64,000 nucleotides of DNA. Origin: an uncultured Lactobacillus sp. Its GTDB lineage: Bacteria > Bacillota > Bacilli > Lactobacillales > Lactobacillaceae. Below are positions 52,417 through 62,147 of this stretch, piece by piece. The DNA lies in the NCBI GenBank assembly GCA_948500755.1, contig CAOOYH010000003.1, positions 48,959 to 112,958 on the forward strand. Reading direction: 5' to 3'. Positions within the stretch are counted from its first letter, which is position 1, and every line of letters begins with the position of its first letter. The notes beneath the pieces were generated by a model. The model made no database searches, was not told the origin of the DNA, and was given only the letters and a program-made list of their open reading frames with translations. Made by a program: the position numbers and the translations under genes.

Positions 52417-53958
52417 TTAATTCAACTTTTCTAAATCAATAGTCTTGTCTACCCAATCTCCGCGGAAGAAATCGCGCTCGTGACTAACGATAATGACACC
52501 TCCCGGGAAATTTACAATCGCCTTTCTTAAAGCATCCTTGGTATCGTTATCAAGGTGATTAGTTGGCTCATCCAAGAAGAGCAAGTTTGCTGGTTCAAAT
52601 TGCATCTTAGCTAGTTTAACTTTTTCTTGTTCTCCACCAGAAAGCTCTTTAAGTGGACTCATGGCTTGTTGTGCAGTTAAGCCCATTTTTGCTAAAGCTT
52701 GACGTAATTCTTTCGGTTTCTTACGTTCGAATTCTTCCTGCAAATATTGAAGTGGCGTCATATTATTGTTAGGCCAAGTCAAATCCTGCTTAAAATAAGC
52801 CAATTTAGCTGTTACTGATAATTCATAATTGCCATAAATCGGCTTAAGTTGCCCCAATAAAGTTTTAAGCAGAGTAGTCTTACCAATTCCGTTAAAACCA
52901 GTAATTGCAACTTTTTCACTTCCACCCACCGAAAAATTAAAGGCAGTTTTGACTAAGGCCTCATCATAACCGATAACTAAATCTTGTGTTTGCAAAAGCA
53001 AATTAGATGCAGTCGCAACATAAGGAAAATCAAACTTAGCCCGGCGATTATTCTTCGGGGGAGTTAAAACTTCCATTCTGGCCAATTGCTTTTCACGCGA
53101 TTTAGCACTTTTAGCACGAGTACCGGCCTTATTTTTCCGAATATAAGCCTCAGTCTTTGCAATCTTGCGTTGCTGGTTCGCATAAGCCTTCAAGTAAGTT
53201 TCACGGTTAGCGGCTTTTTGGCGCAGAGCTTGCTTCAAAGTTCCCGTATAACGAGTAATTGTTCCAAAATCGATATCGATAATACAGTTAGTAATTCTGC
53301 CTAAAAAGTCGTAATCGTGACTCACAACGAGAAACGCTCCTTCAAAATTGTTTAAATATTCCACTAACCAATCAATATGGGAAACATCAAGGTAGTTAGT
53401 AGGTTCGTCTAAAACCAAAACATCTGGGTTTTGAAGAAGTAATTTTGCCAAAATAATCTTAGAACGTTGACCTCCAGATAATTTAGACACATCATGGTCA
53501 AAACCTAAATCTGCTAACCCTAATCCTGAAGCCACACGTTCAATTTCGGTATCTAAATCATAGAAATTATTTTCTTCCAGATAAGTTTGAACTTTGCCTG
53601 CCTTTTCTAAAAGTGCATCATCACCATTTTCTGCATATTTAGTATAAAGATCGTTAAGTTCTTTTTCTTTTGTGTATAACTCATCAAAAGCTGTTCTCAA
53701 AAAGCCACGAATAGTGACTCCGGGCGCAAGTTTGGCATACTGATCTAAATATCCAACACTTACTTTATTTTGCCATTTTACTTGGCCTTCATCTGGAATA
53801 ATATCGCCAGTCAAAATCTTAATCAACGTAGACTTACCTACCCCATTTTGACCAGTAACTCCCATATGATCTTCTTTATTCAATACAAAGTTTGCATCTT
53901 CATATAAAGTTTTATCAATGAAACTTTGACTTAAGTCTTTTACAGTTAATAAACTCAA
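52417..53958 (-). CDS. ABC-F family ATP-binding protein
   Basis: About 513 residues with two ABC domains and no membrane helices. First Walker A GQNGVGKST, signature KLSGGQRSK, DEPTNYLD; a basic linker (IRKNKAGTRAKSAKSREKQL) between them; second Walker A GFNGIGKTT, signature ELSGGEQEK, DEPTNHLD. ABC-F proteins bind the ribosomal E site and relieve stalling; the closest style is YbiT/YkpA. The start is likely TTG 53958 (MSLLTVKDLSQSF), ten bases after AAGGGA; a GTG at 53967 is too near that site. Confidence 0.9.
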   Translation of the reverse strand: MSLLTVKDLSQSFIDKTLYEDANFVLNKEDHMGVTGQNGVGKSTLIKILTGDIIPDEGQVKWQNKVSVGYLDQYAKLAPGVTIRGFLRTAFDELYTKEKELNDLYTKYAENGDDALLEKAGKVQTYLEENNFYDLDTEIERVASGLGLADLGFDHDVSKLSGGQRSKIILAKLLLQNPDVLVLDEPTNYLDVSHIDWLVEYLNNFEGAFLVVSHDYDFLGRITNCIIDIDFGTITRYTGTLKQALRQKAANRETYLKAYANQQRKIAKTEAYIRKNKAGTRAKSAKSREKQLARMEVLTPPKNNRRAKFDFPYVATASNLLLQTQDLVIGYDEALVKTAFNFSVGGSEKVAITGFNGIGKTTLLKTLLGQLKPIYGNYELSVTAKLAYFKQDLTWPNNNMTPLQYLQEEFERKKPKELRQALAKMGLTAQQAMSPLKELSGGEQEKVKLAKMQFEPANLLFLDEPTNHLDNDTKDALRKAIVNFPGGVIIVSHERDFFRGDWVDKTIDLEKLN

Positions 53959-54005
53959 CTTTTTCACATCCCTTAAAAATCAAATTCAAACATTATAACA
54001 CGTTC

Positions 54006-54365
54006 TTAGCTATGCTCTTTTTCATATACTTGTAAAGCATTCAAAATTCTTGGCCAATATCGCTTAGGCAAAATCAACTGCAATTGATCATGATAAATTG
54101 GAAAATCACTTGCCTTAAGTCCGGTAATTTCAGCCAAATCTTGATCGGTTAGATGATATTTATAAACGATTCGTTTAATTTCAACACTAGCATGTCCGCG
54201 AAACCAGGACAAGACAAAAAAGAAAACAGCAAAGATTCCACTTAATAAAATCGCCAGCTGCAAATTAAGATGAAAACTACGCATACAAATGAAGAAGACA
54301 GCAATAAAAGAAATGATAGCGGAAATAATCCCATATACTACAGGAAAGATTTGATTTTTATTCAT
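54006..54365 (-). CDS. Small membrane protein of unknown function
   Basis: 119 residues. Two membrane helices (about 5-25 and 32-52), then a cytoplasmic domain (YKYHLTDQDLAEITGLKASDFPIYHDQLQLILPKRYW) with a helix-turn-helix-like look, though unproven. The start at 54365 follows GAAAGGAA by about six bases. It is between ndh and the ABC-F gene. Confidence 0.5.
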   Translation of the reverse strand: MNKNQIFPVVYGIISAIISFIAVFFICMRSFHLNLQLAILLSGIFAVFFFVLSWFRGHASVEIKRIVYKYHLTDQDLAEITGLKASDFPIYHDQLQLILPKRYWPRILNALQVYEKEHS

Positions 54366-54428
54366 AGTATTTCCTTTCAAAAATCATTAATCTAATCTTA
54401 CATTTTATAAGCAAAGAAAAGAAGAAAA

Positions 54429-54459
54429 AAGATGAATTTCTTCAAAAGAAATCCATCTT
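54429..54459 (-). terminator. Terminator of ndh
   Basis: AAGATGAATTTCTT / AGAAATCCATCTT hairpin with a T run on the minus strand. Confidence 0.75.
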
Positions 54460-54481
54460 AATTATTTCATGTAGATTAGAT

Positions 54482-55702
54482 TTAATGATACAAATCAAAT
54501 CTACCTACAGCTAATGTTTCTTTAATTCCACCAGTTTCCATTAAAGACTTATCATCAATGATCTTTTTTAAAGCTGAAGCCAAATAGCCACGGTAATTGT
54601 GGCCAAGAGCCTTAGCAGCAGCCTTGGTATCGCCAATTGCAACGTCTACACCTAAATCATGATAACGGTATGGATTTGGACGACTGTGACCTAAAACGCG
54701 TGCAGAGATATCTTTTGCTGCATAACCAGCCATTGAAAGGGCTAATTGAGCGGTATTTGGCCATGGCCACTTTTTACCGGGAACCATAACAGCTGACACA
54801 TCCCCTAAAGCATAAATTGCTTCGTCTTCAGGCACAGTTAAATGTTCAGTAACTGTGATTCTACCACGATTTTGTTTAAAGCCTGAAGCCGCAATTACAG
54901 GATTACCACTAAAGCCCATCATCCAAATTGTAGTATTAGTCTCAATTTTATGTGGATCTTCTTCGTCTTTTTCAGAGGTCATCTTGTAGTAAACTGCATC
55001 TGCCTCAACCTTTTCAATTCTAGCAGGTTTAATAATTTTAATTCCTACTTCATCCACCAAACTTAAAGCATATTTCATTTGCTTATCGTCAAACATTGGC
55101 AACAATCTAGGAGATCCATCAATCATTCTAACTTCAATTTTATCAGGATCAACTCCAGCAATCTTGGCATATTTATCTCTTGAACTAGCAATTGCACCAG
55201 CAAGTTCAATGGCTTGGAAGCCTGCACCACAAAATACAATGCGTAAATCTTTTGGATCTTTGGTCTTCTTATAGTCTTCCATTTTTGCATAAATATGGTC
55301 ACGAATTGCTTGAGCTGTTTCCGTATTGTACATTGGCAAAGTATTTTCTTTTACTCCGCTAATCCCAAAAGTACCCAAAACAAAGCCTAAGCCCAAGACT
55401 AAGTAATCATATTTCAAATCCGCATGATTCTTCAAATGAACCATCTTATTTTTGTAATCTACAGTAGTGACGTCATCAACAATTAATTTGCTCATTTTAT
55501 CATCTAAAACATCCGTAAAATTATAAGAAATACGAGTGTAAGGATGGTTACCGGATGCAACTTCTGGTAAGCGATTCGTTTCACAGTGATAAGGATTGCG
55601 ATCAACAAGAACAATCTCCACTTCTCTTTTGAGCTTTTTTTGTAACTCAACCACTGTCTTAATTCCAGCAAAACCTCCACCTAATACTACAATCTTCTTC
55701 AT
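54482..55702 (-). CDS. ndh: Type II NADH dehydrogenase
   Basis: 406 residues, peripheral membrane flavoprotein that passes electrons from NADH to quinone without pumping protons. FAD site IVVLGGGFAGIKTVVEL at the N-terminus, second dinucleotide site LRIVFCGAGFQAIELAGAI, and ALGDVSAVM plus WPNTAQLALSMAGYAAKDI near the quinone side. AGGA precedes the ATG. With MenA upstream and cydAB farther on it forms a short respiratory chain. Confidence 0.92.
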   Translation of the reverse strand: MKKIVVLGGGFAGIKTVVELQKKLKREVEIVLVDRNPYHCETNRLPEVASGNHPYTRISYNFTDVLDDKMSKLIVDDVTTVDYKNKMVHLKNHADLKYDYLVLGLGFVLGTFGISGVKENTLPMYNTETAQAIRDHIYAKMEDYKKTKDPKDLRIVFCGAGFQAIELAGAIASSRDKYAKIAGVDPDKIEVRMIDGSPRLLPMFDDKQMKYALSLVDEVGIKIIKPARIEKVEADAVYYKMTSEKDEEDPHKIETNTTIWMMGFSGNPVIAASGFKQNRGRITVTEHLTVPEDEAIYALGDVSAVMVPGKKWPWPNTAQLALSMAGYAAKDISARVLGHSRPNPYRYHDLGVDVAIGDTKAAAKALGHNYRGYLASALKKIIDDKSLMETGGIKETLAVGRFDLYH

Positions 55703-55723
55703 ATTTAATCCTCCATTTCTACT

Positions 55724-56623
55724 CTAGATTAAAATTCCAATGAAATACGTAATTAAAAAAGTCATTGACCCAACTAGCAATGTTTTAACAGCCGTAATAA
55801 ATGTTTCCTTTTTTACTTGCTTTTGAATTAGTAGCTTGTTCTGCTTATAAACGAAAGGTACAATAAAGACTGTTAGCCACACTGTTTTAGGGGCAATATT
55901 AATAAATGGCAATAGTATAATAACTAAAAATGCCAACACATTTTTTACACTAAAAGCAACTAAACCAGCTTTTTTACCAATAAAGTGAATAATCGTTGTT
56001 CTGTGATTGGATTCATCCTCTTCTGCATCACATAAATTATTAGCTAGCATCAAATTAGAAATCCATAATTCATCAGCTAAAGCTAATAAAAATACCCGGC
56101 CTAGGCTTAGCCAGCTCCAAGAAAAGACTTGATAGGTATTTAGATAAACGCTCAAAAGCACAATCATAAAACCCATTGTAAAACCTGAGGCAAATTCTCC
56201 TAGGGGCAATCCTGAAATTGGTTTGGGACCAGAGGAATACAAATATCCAATTGCAAAACAGAATATTCCCATCCACAGTACTGGCAATCCTGCTTGGATA
56301 ACTAACCAGATTCCTAATAAAGCTGAAATAAGGGTAAAGCTAATCATCAAACCCAAAACAAGTTTTGGGGAAATGTTTTCTCTCCCGATAATGTTAGTAC
56401 TTTGTTGGTAAGCTTTATTATCGGCATGATAATAATCACTGTAGTTATCAAGCATATCAACCACCATATTGAACAAAAACATTGCTACAAAGAATACCAA
56501 CGCTAAAGTCCAATTTAGGTGATGATAATAATATGCACTAAAGCACATCCCTAACAAAAAAGGGGCTACACTCGCTGTTTTAGCTTTTATTTCAACAAGT
56601 TCCAAAAATACATTTAATGACAT
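55724..56623 (-). CDS. menA: 1,4-dihydroxy-2-naphthoate polyprenyltransferase
   Basis: About 299 residues with eight to nine membrane helices (UbiA family). The Asp-rich prenyl-diphosphate motif is DMLDNYSDYYHAD, and the second is LANNLCDAEEDESNHRTTI. It joins DHNA to a polyprenyl chain to make demethylmenaquinone. No menFDHCEB genes are in view, so DHNA probably comes from outside. I chose Met 56623 (MSLNVF); an ATG 15 bases earlier has a Shine-Dalgarno overlap that is too close. Confidence 0.9.
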   Translation of the reverse strand: MSLNVFLELVEIKAKTASVAPFLLGMCFSAYYYHHLNWTLALVFFVAMFLFNMVVDMLDNYSDYYHADNKAYQQSTNIIGRENISPKLVLGLMISFTLISALLGIWLVIQAGLPVLWMGIFCFAIGYLYSSGPKPISGLPLGEFASGFTMGFMIVLLSVYLNTYQVFSWSWLSLGRVFLLALADELWISNLMLANNLCDAEEDESNHRTTIIHFIGKKAGLVAFSVKNVLAFLVIILLPFINIAPKTVWLTVFIVPFVYKQNKLLIQKQVKKETFITAVKTLLVGSMTFLITYFIGILI

Positions 56624-56688
56624 CGATCCACAACACATCCTCTCAAAACATAATTTTGAGTATTTACAACAATTAAGGAAATTTCATC

Positions 56689-57681
56689 ATGAATAATTAT
56701 AAACCTTGGCAATCTTATCCATTGATTAGTTCACAGTTATCCCAAGTTAACGATTACTTATTAAAAACAATCAAGGCTCCCATTCCTAGTCTTCAATCAG
56801 CCTTGCTAACAATGGCAAACAGTGGCGGAAAATATCTGCGTCCTACAATTTTAATTTTATCCGCTAGAAGCTGTGGAAAAAAGGAATTAGCCAATTCTCC
56901 TAAAATAATTAAATTAGCTACTTCGATTGAAATTTTACATATGGCTACTTTAATTCATGATGATGTTATTGATGATTCTGATAAAAGACGTGGCAATATT
57001 AGCATCCAAGCTCGATTTGGTAAAGACGTAGCCGTGTATGCAGGTGATTTACTATTTACTAATTTCTTTGATCTGATGCTTGAAACCATTGATGAACATG
57101 AATTTTTAGTTAAAAATGCACAAACTATGCGTCGAATTTTAAATGGTGAATTGGGGCAGATGGGCCAGCGTTTTAACATTAATCAAAGTTTTGATGATTA
57201 TCTAAAAGACATCAAGGGTAAAACTGCCGCTTTATTTAGTCTAGCCAGTGAAGAAGGAGCTCATTTTGCTGGCGGCGATTTTGATCAGGTACAATTAATG
57301 GCTGACTTTGGCCAAAATCTAGGAATTGCTTTCCAAATGATTGATGACATTTTAGATTATGCTGGTGGCAAAAAATTAAACAAACCTACGCTAGAAGACT
57401 TAGCAACGGGAGTTTATTCACTACCCATTCTCCTGGCCTTAAGTCATGACAATTTGCGCTTAAGACTTGACCCAATTTTAGCTAAAAAGCGTGAAATGAC
57501 TCTTGAAGATATTGATCAAATTCAAGAAATAATTTTATCGAGCAACACCATTGAAGAAAGTCGCGCGATTGCAGAGCAATTTTCTCAAAAAGCGGTTAAC
57601 AACTTAAAGGAGTTGCCCTCAAATAAGGCTGTTAAACTGCTTAAAAAAATGTCACAGGAATTATTATCTAGAACACTTTAA
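56689..57681 (+). CDS. Polyprenyl (heptaprenyl/nonaprenyl-type) diphosphate synthase
   Basis: 330 residues, trans-prenyltransferase. First Asp-rich motif LIHDDVIDDSDKRRG, second FQMIDDILDYAGG, and GGKYLRPTILILSA near the N-terminus. It makes the long side chain for MenA. The start is divergent from menA with 65 bases between them, so the two may share control. Its 3' end meets cydC tail to tail. Confidence 0.9.
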   Translation: MNNYKPWQSYPLISSQLSQVNDYLLKTIKAPIPSLQSALLTMANSGGKYLRPTILILSARSCGKKELANSPKIIKLATSIEILHMATLIHDDVIDDSDKRRGNISIQARFGKDVAVYAGDLLFTNFFDLMLETIDEHEFLVKNAQTMRRILNGELGQMGQRFNINQSFDDYLKDIKGKTAALFSLASEEGAHFAGGDFDQVQLMADFGQNLGIAFQMIDDILDYAGGKKLNKPTLEDLATGVYSLPILLALSHDNLRLRLDPILAKKREMTLEDIDQIQEIILSSNTIEESRAIAEQFSQKAVNNLKELPSNKAVKLLKKMSQELLSRTL

Positions 57682-59432
57682 AGGCCCTGATCGGCCTTTT
57701 TTAATTCACGAAAACGGGGTTCTGTCTCCCACAACTCTTGCGGAGTTCCTTCCATGGTCAATTTACCATCTTCAATGAAAATCACCTGATTCATTTTATC
57801 GATTCCCTGCAGGTGGTGGGTAATCCAAATCAGAGTTTTACCTTTTAACTGCTTAATAAAGGTATTAATGACAGCCTGTTCTGTAATTGGATCAAGACCT
57901 ACAGTTGGTTCATCAAGAAGCACAATGGGAGTATCACGCAATAAAATTCGCGCTAATGCCAAGCGATGACGTTCTCCACCTGAAAAGCGAAGACCAGCTT
58001 CATCTACCTTAGTTTCTAAGCCCTCAGGTAATTCTTGAACCATTTCGCTCAATCCTACTCGTCTTAATACTTGCCATAGTTGTTCTTCACTTGCATCTTC
58101 GTTTCCTAAACGGAGATTATTAGCAATTGTGGTATTAAAGAGATACGGCGTTTGATTAATGATACTAATGTATTTAGTAATTTGATCTCCAAATTTATCA
58201 GTATCAACTCCATTCAACTTTATCGAACCACTAGTTGGCTTTCGGTCACCCCTAATTAGAGAGGCAAGAGTACTTTTACCCGAGCCACTTCTACCAAGAA
58301 TTGCCAGTCTTTCTGCTGGCTTAATAGTTAAATTAATTCCTTTTAAAATTTCTTTTTTAGTTCCAGGATAAGTGTAATGAACATTAGACAAAGTTAATTC
58401 ATATGGCTTTTTCAGATCTATAGACTTAACTTCTTTTTTAGGTTGGGGAAGTTTATTTAAACGAACCAAAGACTTTTGATAGATATTAGTTTCTTGAGCT
58501 GCACTTGGAAGTTGAACAAAAGCGTCTACCATTGGAAAAACTGCTAAAACAAAAGCAGCAATCCAATTAGTAGCTGAACTATAGTGACCACCAAATTTAG
58601 CTCCAGCCCAAACAATTAAACTCACTACAATTAAAAGAAATAGCATCTGCAAAAGAAAGTCGCGCATTCGTTCAAACTTTCTCATTTTTTGATGAACTTT
58701 GAGCCATTCTTTTTCACTGTCCACATGTAAACGCAAGTATTCTTTATTGCGACCTGATAAAATCCAATCATTAACCCCCATCACATTGTCGGTTAAATCT
58801 ACATAGATTTTATCTTGAACTTCTTTTTCACAAGCTTGACGTGCACCATTAATAATTACAGACCAATAGGGAATAGCAAAAATCATTAAACCAAATAAGA
58901 TTAACATCCATAGTCCCATTAAAGGTGATAAGATTCCTAATCCCACTACAATTAAGGCATAAAGCCCCCACGCAACAAACATGGGGAAAATAGACCGCAG
59001 ATATAAATTTTGAATATGACTTACATCATCTGCCAAAAGTCCCAAAATATCACCTAATTGATATTTACTATTGAAAAATACCGCATCTACTTCCAATGAA
59101 TCATAGAGTTTTTTTCGAAAACTGGATGTCATTTTCAAAACCCAATTATGACTTACAAGTCTTTCAACATAACGAACTGCCGGACGCGCAATTCCAAACG
59201 CTCTAGTTAATACAATTGGAACATAGATCAATAAAATATTTTCTGGCATTGTTGCAGCTTTACTAATTAAATAGCCAGCGCAAAACATCAATCCGGCTCC
59301 ACAAACAAAGGTCAAAATTCCTAAAAAAATGGCCAAAATCAAAGTCTTTTTATAGCGTTTTAAAAATGGCTTTACCCAATGATCATTTTTTAGAGATCGC
59401 AAAATTGGAATTTTATTCAGCATCCTCTTCAC
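57678..59432 (-). CDS. cydC: Cytochrome bd assembly exporter subunit CydC
   Basis: 584 residues: six membrane helices and an ABC domain (GRSGSGKSTLASLIRGDR, LRFSGGERHRLALARIL, LLDEPTVGLDP). With CydD it forms a heterodimer that exports glutathione/cysteine or handles heme needed for cytochrome bd. It overlaps cydD by 20 bases. Its last codons overlap the terminator of the facing prenyl synthase gene. Confidence 0.93.
   Translation of the reverse strand: MKRMLNKIPILRSLKNDHWVKPFLKRYKKTLILAIFLGILTFVCGAGLMFCAGYLISKAATMPENILLIYVPIVLTRAFGIARPAVRYVERLVSHNWVLKMTSSFRKKLYDSLEVDAVFFNSKYQLGDILGLLADDVSHIQNLYLRSIFPMFVAWGLYALIVVGLGILSPLMGLWMLILFGLMIFAIPYWSVIINGARQACEKEVQDKIYVDLTDNVMGVNDWILSGRNKEYLRLHVDSEKEWLKVHQKMRKFERMRDFLLQMLFLLIVVSLIVWAGAKFGGHYSSATNWIAAFVLAVFPMVDAFVQLPSAAQETNIYQKSLVRLNKLPQPKKEVKSIDLKKPYELTLSNVHYTYPGTKKEILKGINLTIKPAERLAILGRSGSGKSTLASLIRGDRKPTSGSIKLNGVDTDKFGDQITKYISIINQTPYLFNTTIANNLRLGNEDASEEQLWQVLRRVGLSEMVQELPEGLETKVDEAGLRFSGGERHRLALARILLRDTPIVLLDEPTVGLDPITEQAVINTFIKQLKGKTLIWITHHLQGIDKMNQVIFIEDGKLTMEGTPQELWETEPRFRELKKADQGL
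57680..57702. terminator. Terminator embedded in cydC 3' end
   Basis: AAAGGCC / GGCCTTT with loop CTGATC and T run on the plus strand. It ends the prenyl synthase transcript while also coding for the last CydC residues. Confidence 0.75.
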
Positions 59433-61131
59433 CTCTCATTTGTTTCATCAAACTTGTAAAGTAGCCATTTTTCTTGGTTAATTCGCTATAAGTTCCTTGC
59501 TCAACAAGCTGACCATGATTCATTACCAAAATATAATCCATCTTCTTAATCCAATGCAGTCTATGAGTGGCAAACAAAACCAGTCGATTTTCCATTAACG
59601 GAATCATCCGCTTCTTTAGATCAATTTCCGTTTCAATATCTAAGTGAGCAGTTGGTTCATCAAAAATCATGACTCGTCTTTTTTTATCCAAAAATGCTCG
59701 TGCTAAAGCAATCCGCTGCGCTTGGCCGCCTGACAAGACACGCTTACCTTGACCAATCACTGTATCTAGACCTTTAGGTAATTCAGCTAATAAATCATCC
59801 AGCCCCATTACATGGATCGCTTCTTTAATTTCTTCATCACTGGCATCTGGAGTGTAAAAGGCAATATTTTTCCTCAAAGTCGTGGTAAAAACATAGGGCT
59901 GTTGAGGAATATAGATGAGTTGTTGATGCCAATCGGGAATATTCAAGGTCTTAGTTTCATGATTCTGGATTTTAAACTCACCATCCGATGGTGTTAAAAA
60001 TCCACTTAAGAGATTAATCAGAGAAGTTTTACCAGAGCCACTCATCCCAATAATGCCGACTTTTTCATAGCCCTTTATTTTGACATTAATTGATCCAATT
60101 TCAGCACCTTTTTCATAATCAAAACAAATATTTTTGGCTTGAAGTTCATCATCTTTTTGCCAAGTATGAAGCCTAATCTGAGCCACAGGTTCTTTAGGTG
60201 ATTTAATCAACTCATTTATCCTCTTAAAGGCATTTTTCCCATTTAAGGTTGCGTGAAAATCACCTGCAAAATTTCTGATTGGTAAGAAAAATTCAGGAGC
60301 CAAGATCAAGATTCCTAAAGCCGGAAATAAACTAACCTTGCCATTCATGAGCCCAAATCCCAAATAAACCGCAATTACGGCAATCGATAAAGTAGTGAAA
60401 AAATCCAAGGCAAAAGTTGACAGCATTGCTACTTTTAAAACTGCCATAGTTCGATGTCTAAAACGTTCACTTAACCTAAAAATACTCTTAGAGTAACGTT
60501 TACTTAATCCTAAATACTTCAATGTATCAATGCCACGCAAAGAATCAATGAAATTGTTAGATAACTTTTGAAAATTACCAAATTGCTTAATTGCCTTATC
60601 TTGAGCCGCATGGCCAAGAATAATCATGAACAAAACAATCAAGGGATACATTGCAAGCAAAATTAGAGCTGATGGCCAATTCAAAAATAGCATGGCTATA
60701 AAAATAAAAATTGGCACAATCATCATTGTTAAAACTTTACTGAAAACTAACTTGATGTATTGTCTTACTTCATCAATCCCATCAAGGGCCATCGTAATCA
60801 AACTACCGGTCCCCTGTTTTTGAATTAAAGCCTGTCCTTCTACAAAGACTTTCTGTAAAAGCTTTTTTCGTAATTCTTCACTTACTCTACTTGAATAATG
60901 ATCTAGTATTTTTTCATTTAGCCAATTAATTATTTGTCTAAAGCTAAAACAAACAATAAAGACTAAAAGCATTTCAATATTTAAATTTTTTCCTTGCCAT
61001 AGCTGGGTTAAAACTATACTTAACGCCACAGCTTGTCCAATAATGAAAAAGGCTTGCAGAACCTCAAGTACTGCAAGTCTTTTTGCGATTGAATTAGCAC
61101 CTGCAAGTTGAAATAGATGTCGATCAATCAT
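59413..61131 (-). CDS. cydD: Cytochrome bd assembly exporter subunit CydD
   Basis: 572 residues, same ABC exporter plan: six membrane helices, then GMSGSGKTSLINLLSGF, RVLSGGQAQRIALARAF and IFDEPTAHLD. The first gene of the pair, starting at the cydB stop (TAATG, one-base overlap). Partner of CydC. Confidence 0.93.
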   Translation of the reverse strand: MIDRHLFQLAGANSIAKRLAVLEVLQAFFIIGQAVALSIVLTQLWQGKNLNIEMLLVFIVCFSFRQIINWLNEKILDHYSSRVSEELRKKLLQKVFVEGQALIQKQGTGSLITMALDGIDEVRQYIKLVFSKVLTMMIVPIFIFIAMLFLNWPSALILLAMYPLIVLFMIILGHAAQDKAIKQFGNFQKLSNNFIDSLRGIDTLKYLGLSKRYSKSIFRLSERFRHRTMAVLKVAMLSTFALDFFTTLSIAVIAVYLGFGLMNGKVSLFPALGILILAPEFFLPIRNFAGDFHATLNGKNAFKRINELIKSPKEPVAQIRLHTWQKDDELQAKNICFDYEKGAEIGSINVKIKGYEKVGIIGMSGSGKTSLINLLSGFLTPSDGEFKIQNHETKTLNIPDWHQQLIYIPQQPYVFTTTLRKNIAFYTPDASDEEIKEAIHVMGLDDLLAELPKGLDTVIGQGKRVLSGGQAQRIALARAFLDKKRRVMIFDEPTAHLDIETEIDLKKRMIPLMENRLVLFATHRLHWIKKMDYILVMNHGQLVEQGTYSELTKKNGYFTSLMKQMRGEEDAE

Positions 61132-62147
61132 TAATATCCGTCCCCTACTCTAGGCATTTCAATTCTCTTACGGAAAATCCAATATGCCCAAATGGTATAA
61201 GCTAAAATACATGGTACCAAAATAACTGTTGCAATAGTCATGATTACTAATGTGTAGTTTGATGATGATGCACTCTGAATCATCAAGTCATAACTACTGC
61301 TAATTGATGAAATCATGACTCTTGGGAATAATCCACAAAAGATCAATGCAACTAATGAAACTAAGGTAAGTCCACTAAAAGTAAAGGCCAATCCTTGCTT
61401 ATCACTAAAGGTGCAAACATGAGCTGCAACTGAGAAGCCCACAATCAAAACTAGGCATACCCAAGTTAAGATTGGATGAACTCTCAAAAAGTCGGTTTGG
61501 AATAAAAGAAGTAATGCGAAAATCACTTCACCAACATAAAGTACCCAATATAAAGCTTGGGCATAGTTTCTGGCACGATCAGAAATAGGGCCTTTAGTTT
61601 TTAAAGTAATATAGTTCAAGCCGTGCAAATAAGTGAGAAGAACTAAGGCAATCCCACCTACGATTGAGAACCAATTAAAGTAATCAAAGAATTGGGCTTT
61701 CATATTACCATTTGCATCAATAGGCATTCCTTTAATCATTGAGATAAACATAACTCCCAAGAAGAAAACAGCAATTAAACTTCCAAGGGCAAGCATTGCA
61801 TCCCAGAAAGGCTTGCGATATTCAGGACTTTGAGCACGGAACTCAAATGATACCCCACGAATGATCAAACCAAATAAGATCAACAACAGAATTAAATAAT
61901 ATCCAGAAAATAAAGTAGCATACCAATATGGGAACGATGCAAACATCGCACCTCCGGCAGTAATTAGCCAAACTTCATTTCCATCCCAAACAGGACCGAT
62001 TGTTTCAATAACTTGGCTTTTTTCTTTTTCATTATAAGCCAGCGTCTCAACAGCCATTCCTACCCCATAGTCAAAGCCATCAAGGAAGAAAAAGCCTGCG
62101 AATAAAACGCCGATCAAACCAAACCAAAGTATCTGTAAGAATGACAT
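61131..62147 (-). CDS. cydB: Cytochrome bd oxidase subunit II
   Basis: 338 residues with eight to nine membrane helices. LFAGFFFLDGFDYGVGMAVETLA at the start and VWDGNEVWLITAGGAMFASFPYWYATLFSGYYL are the CydB hallmarks. It stabilises the heme-bearing CydA in the membrane. No base separates it from cydA, and cydD starts at its stop. Confidence 0.96.
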   Translation of the reverse strand: MSFLQILWFGLIGVLFAGFFFLDGFDYGVGMAVETLAYNEKEKSQVIETIGPVWDGNEVWLITAGGAMFASFPYWYATLFSGYYLILLLILFGLIIRGVSFEFRAQSPEYRKPFWDAMLALGSLIAVFFLGVMFISMIKGMPIDANGNMKAQFFDYFNWFSIVGGIALVLLTYLHGLNYITLKTKGPISDRARNYAQALYWVLYVGEVIFALLLLFQTDFLRVHPILTWVCLVLIVGFSVAAHVCTFSDKQGLAFTFSGLTLVSLVALIFCGLFPRVMISSISSSYDLMIQSASSSNYTLVIMTIATVILVPCILAYTIWAYWIFRKRIEMPRVGDGY

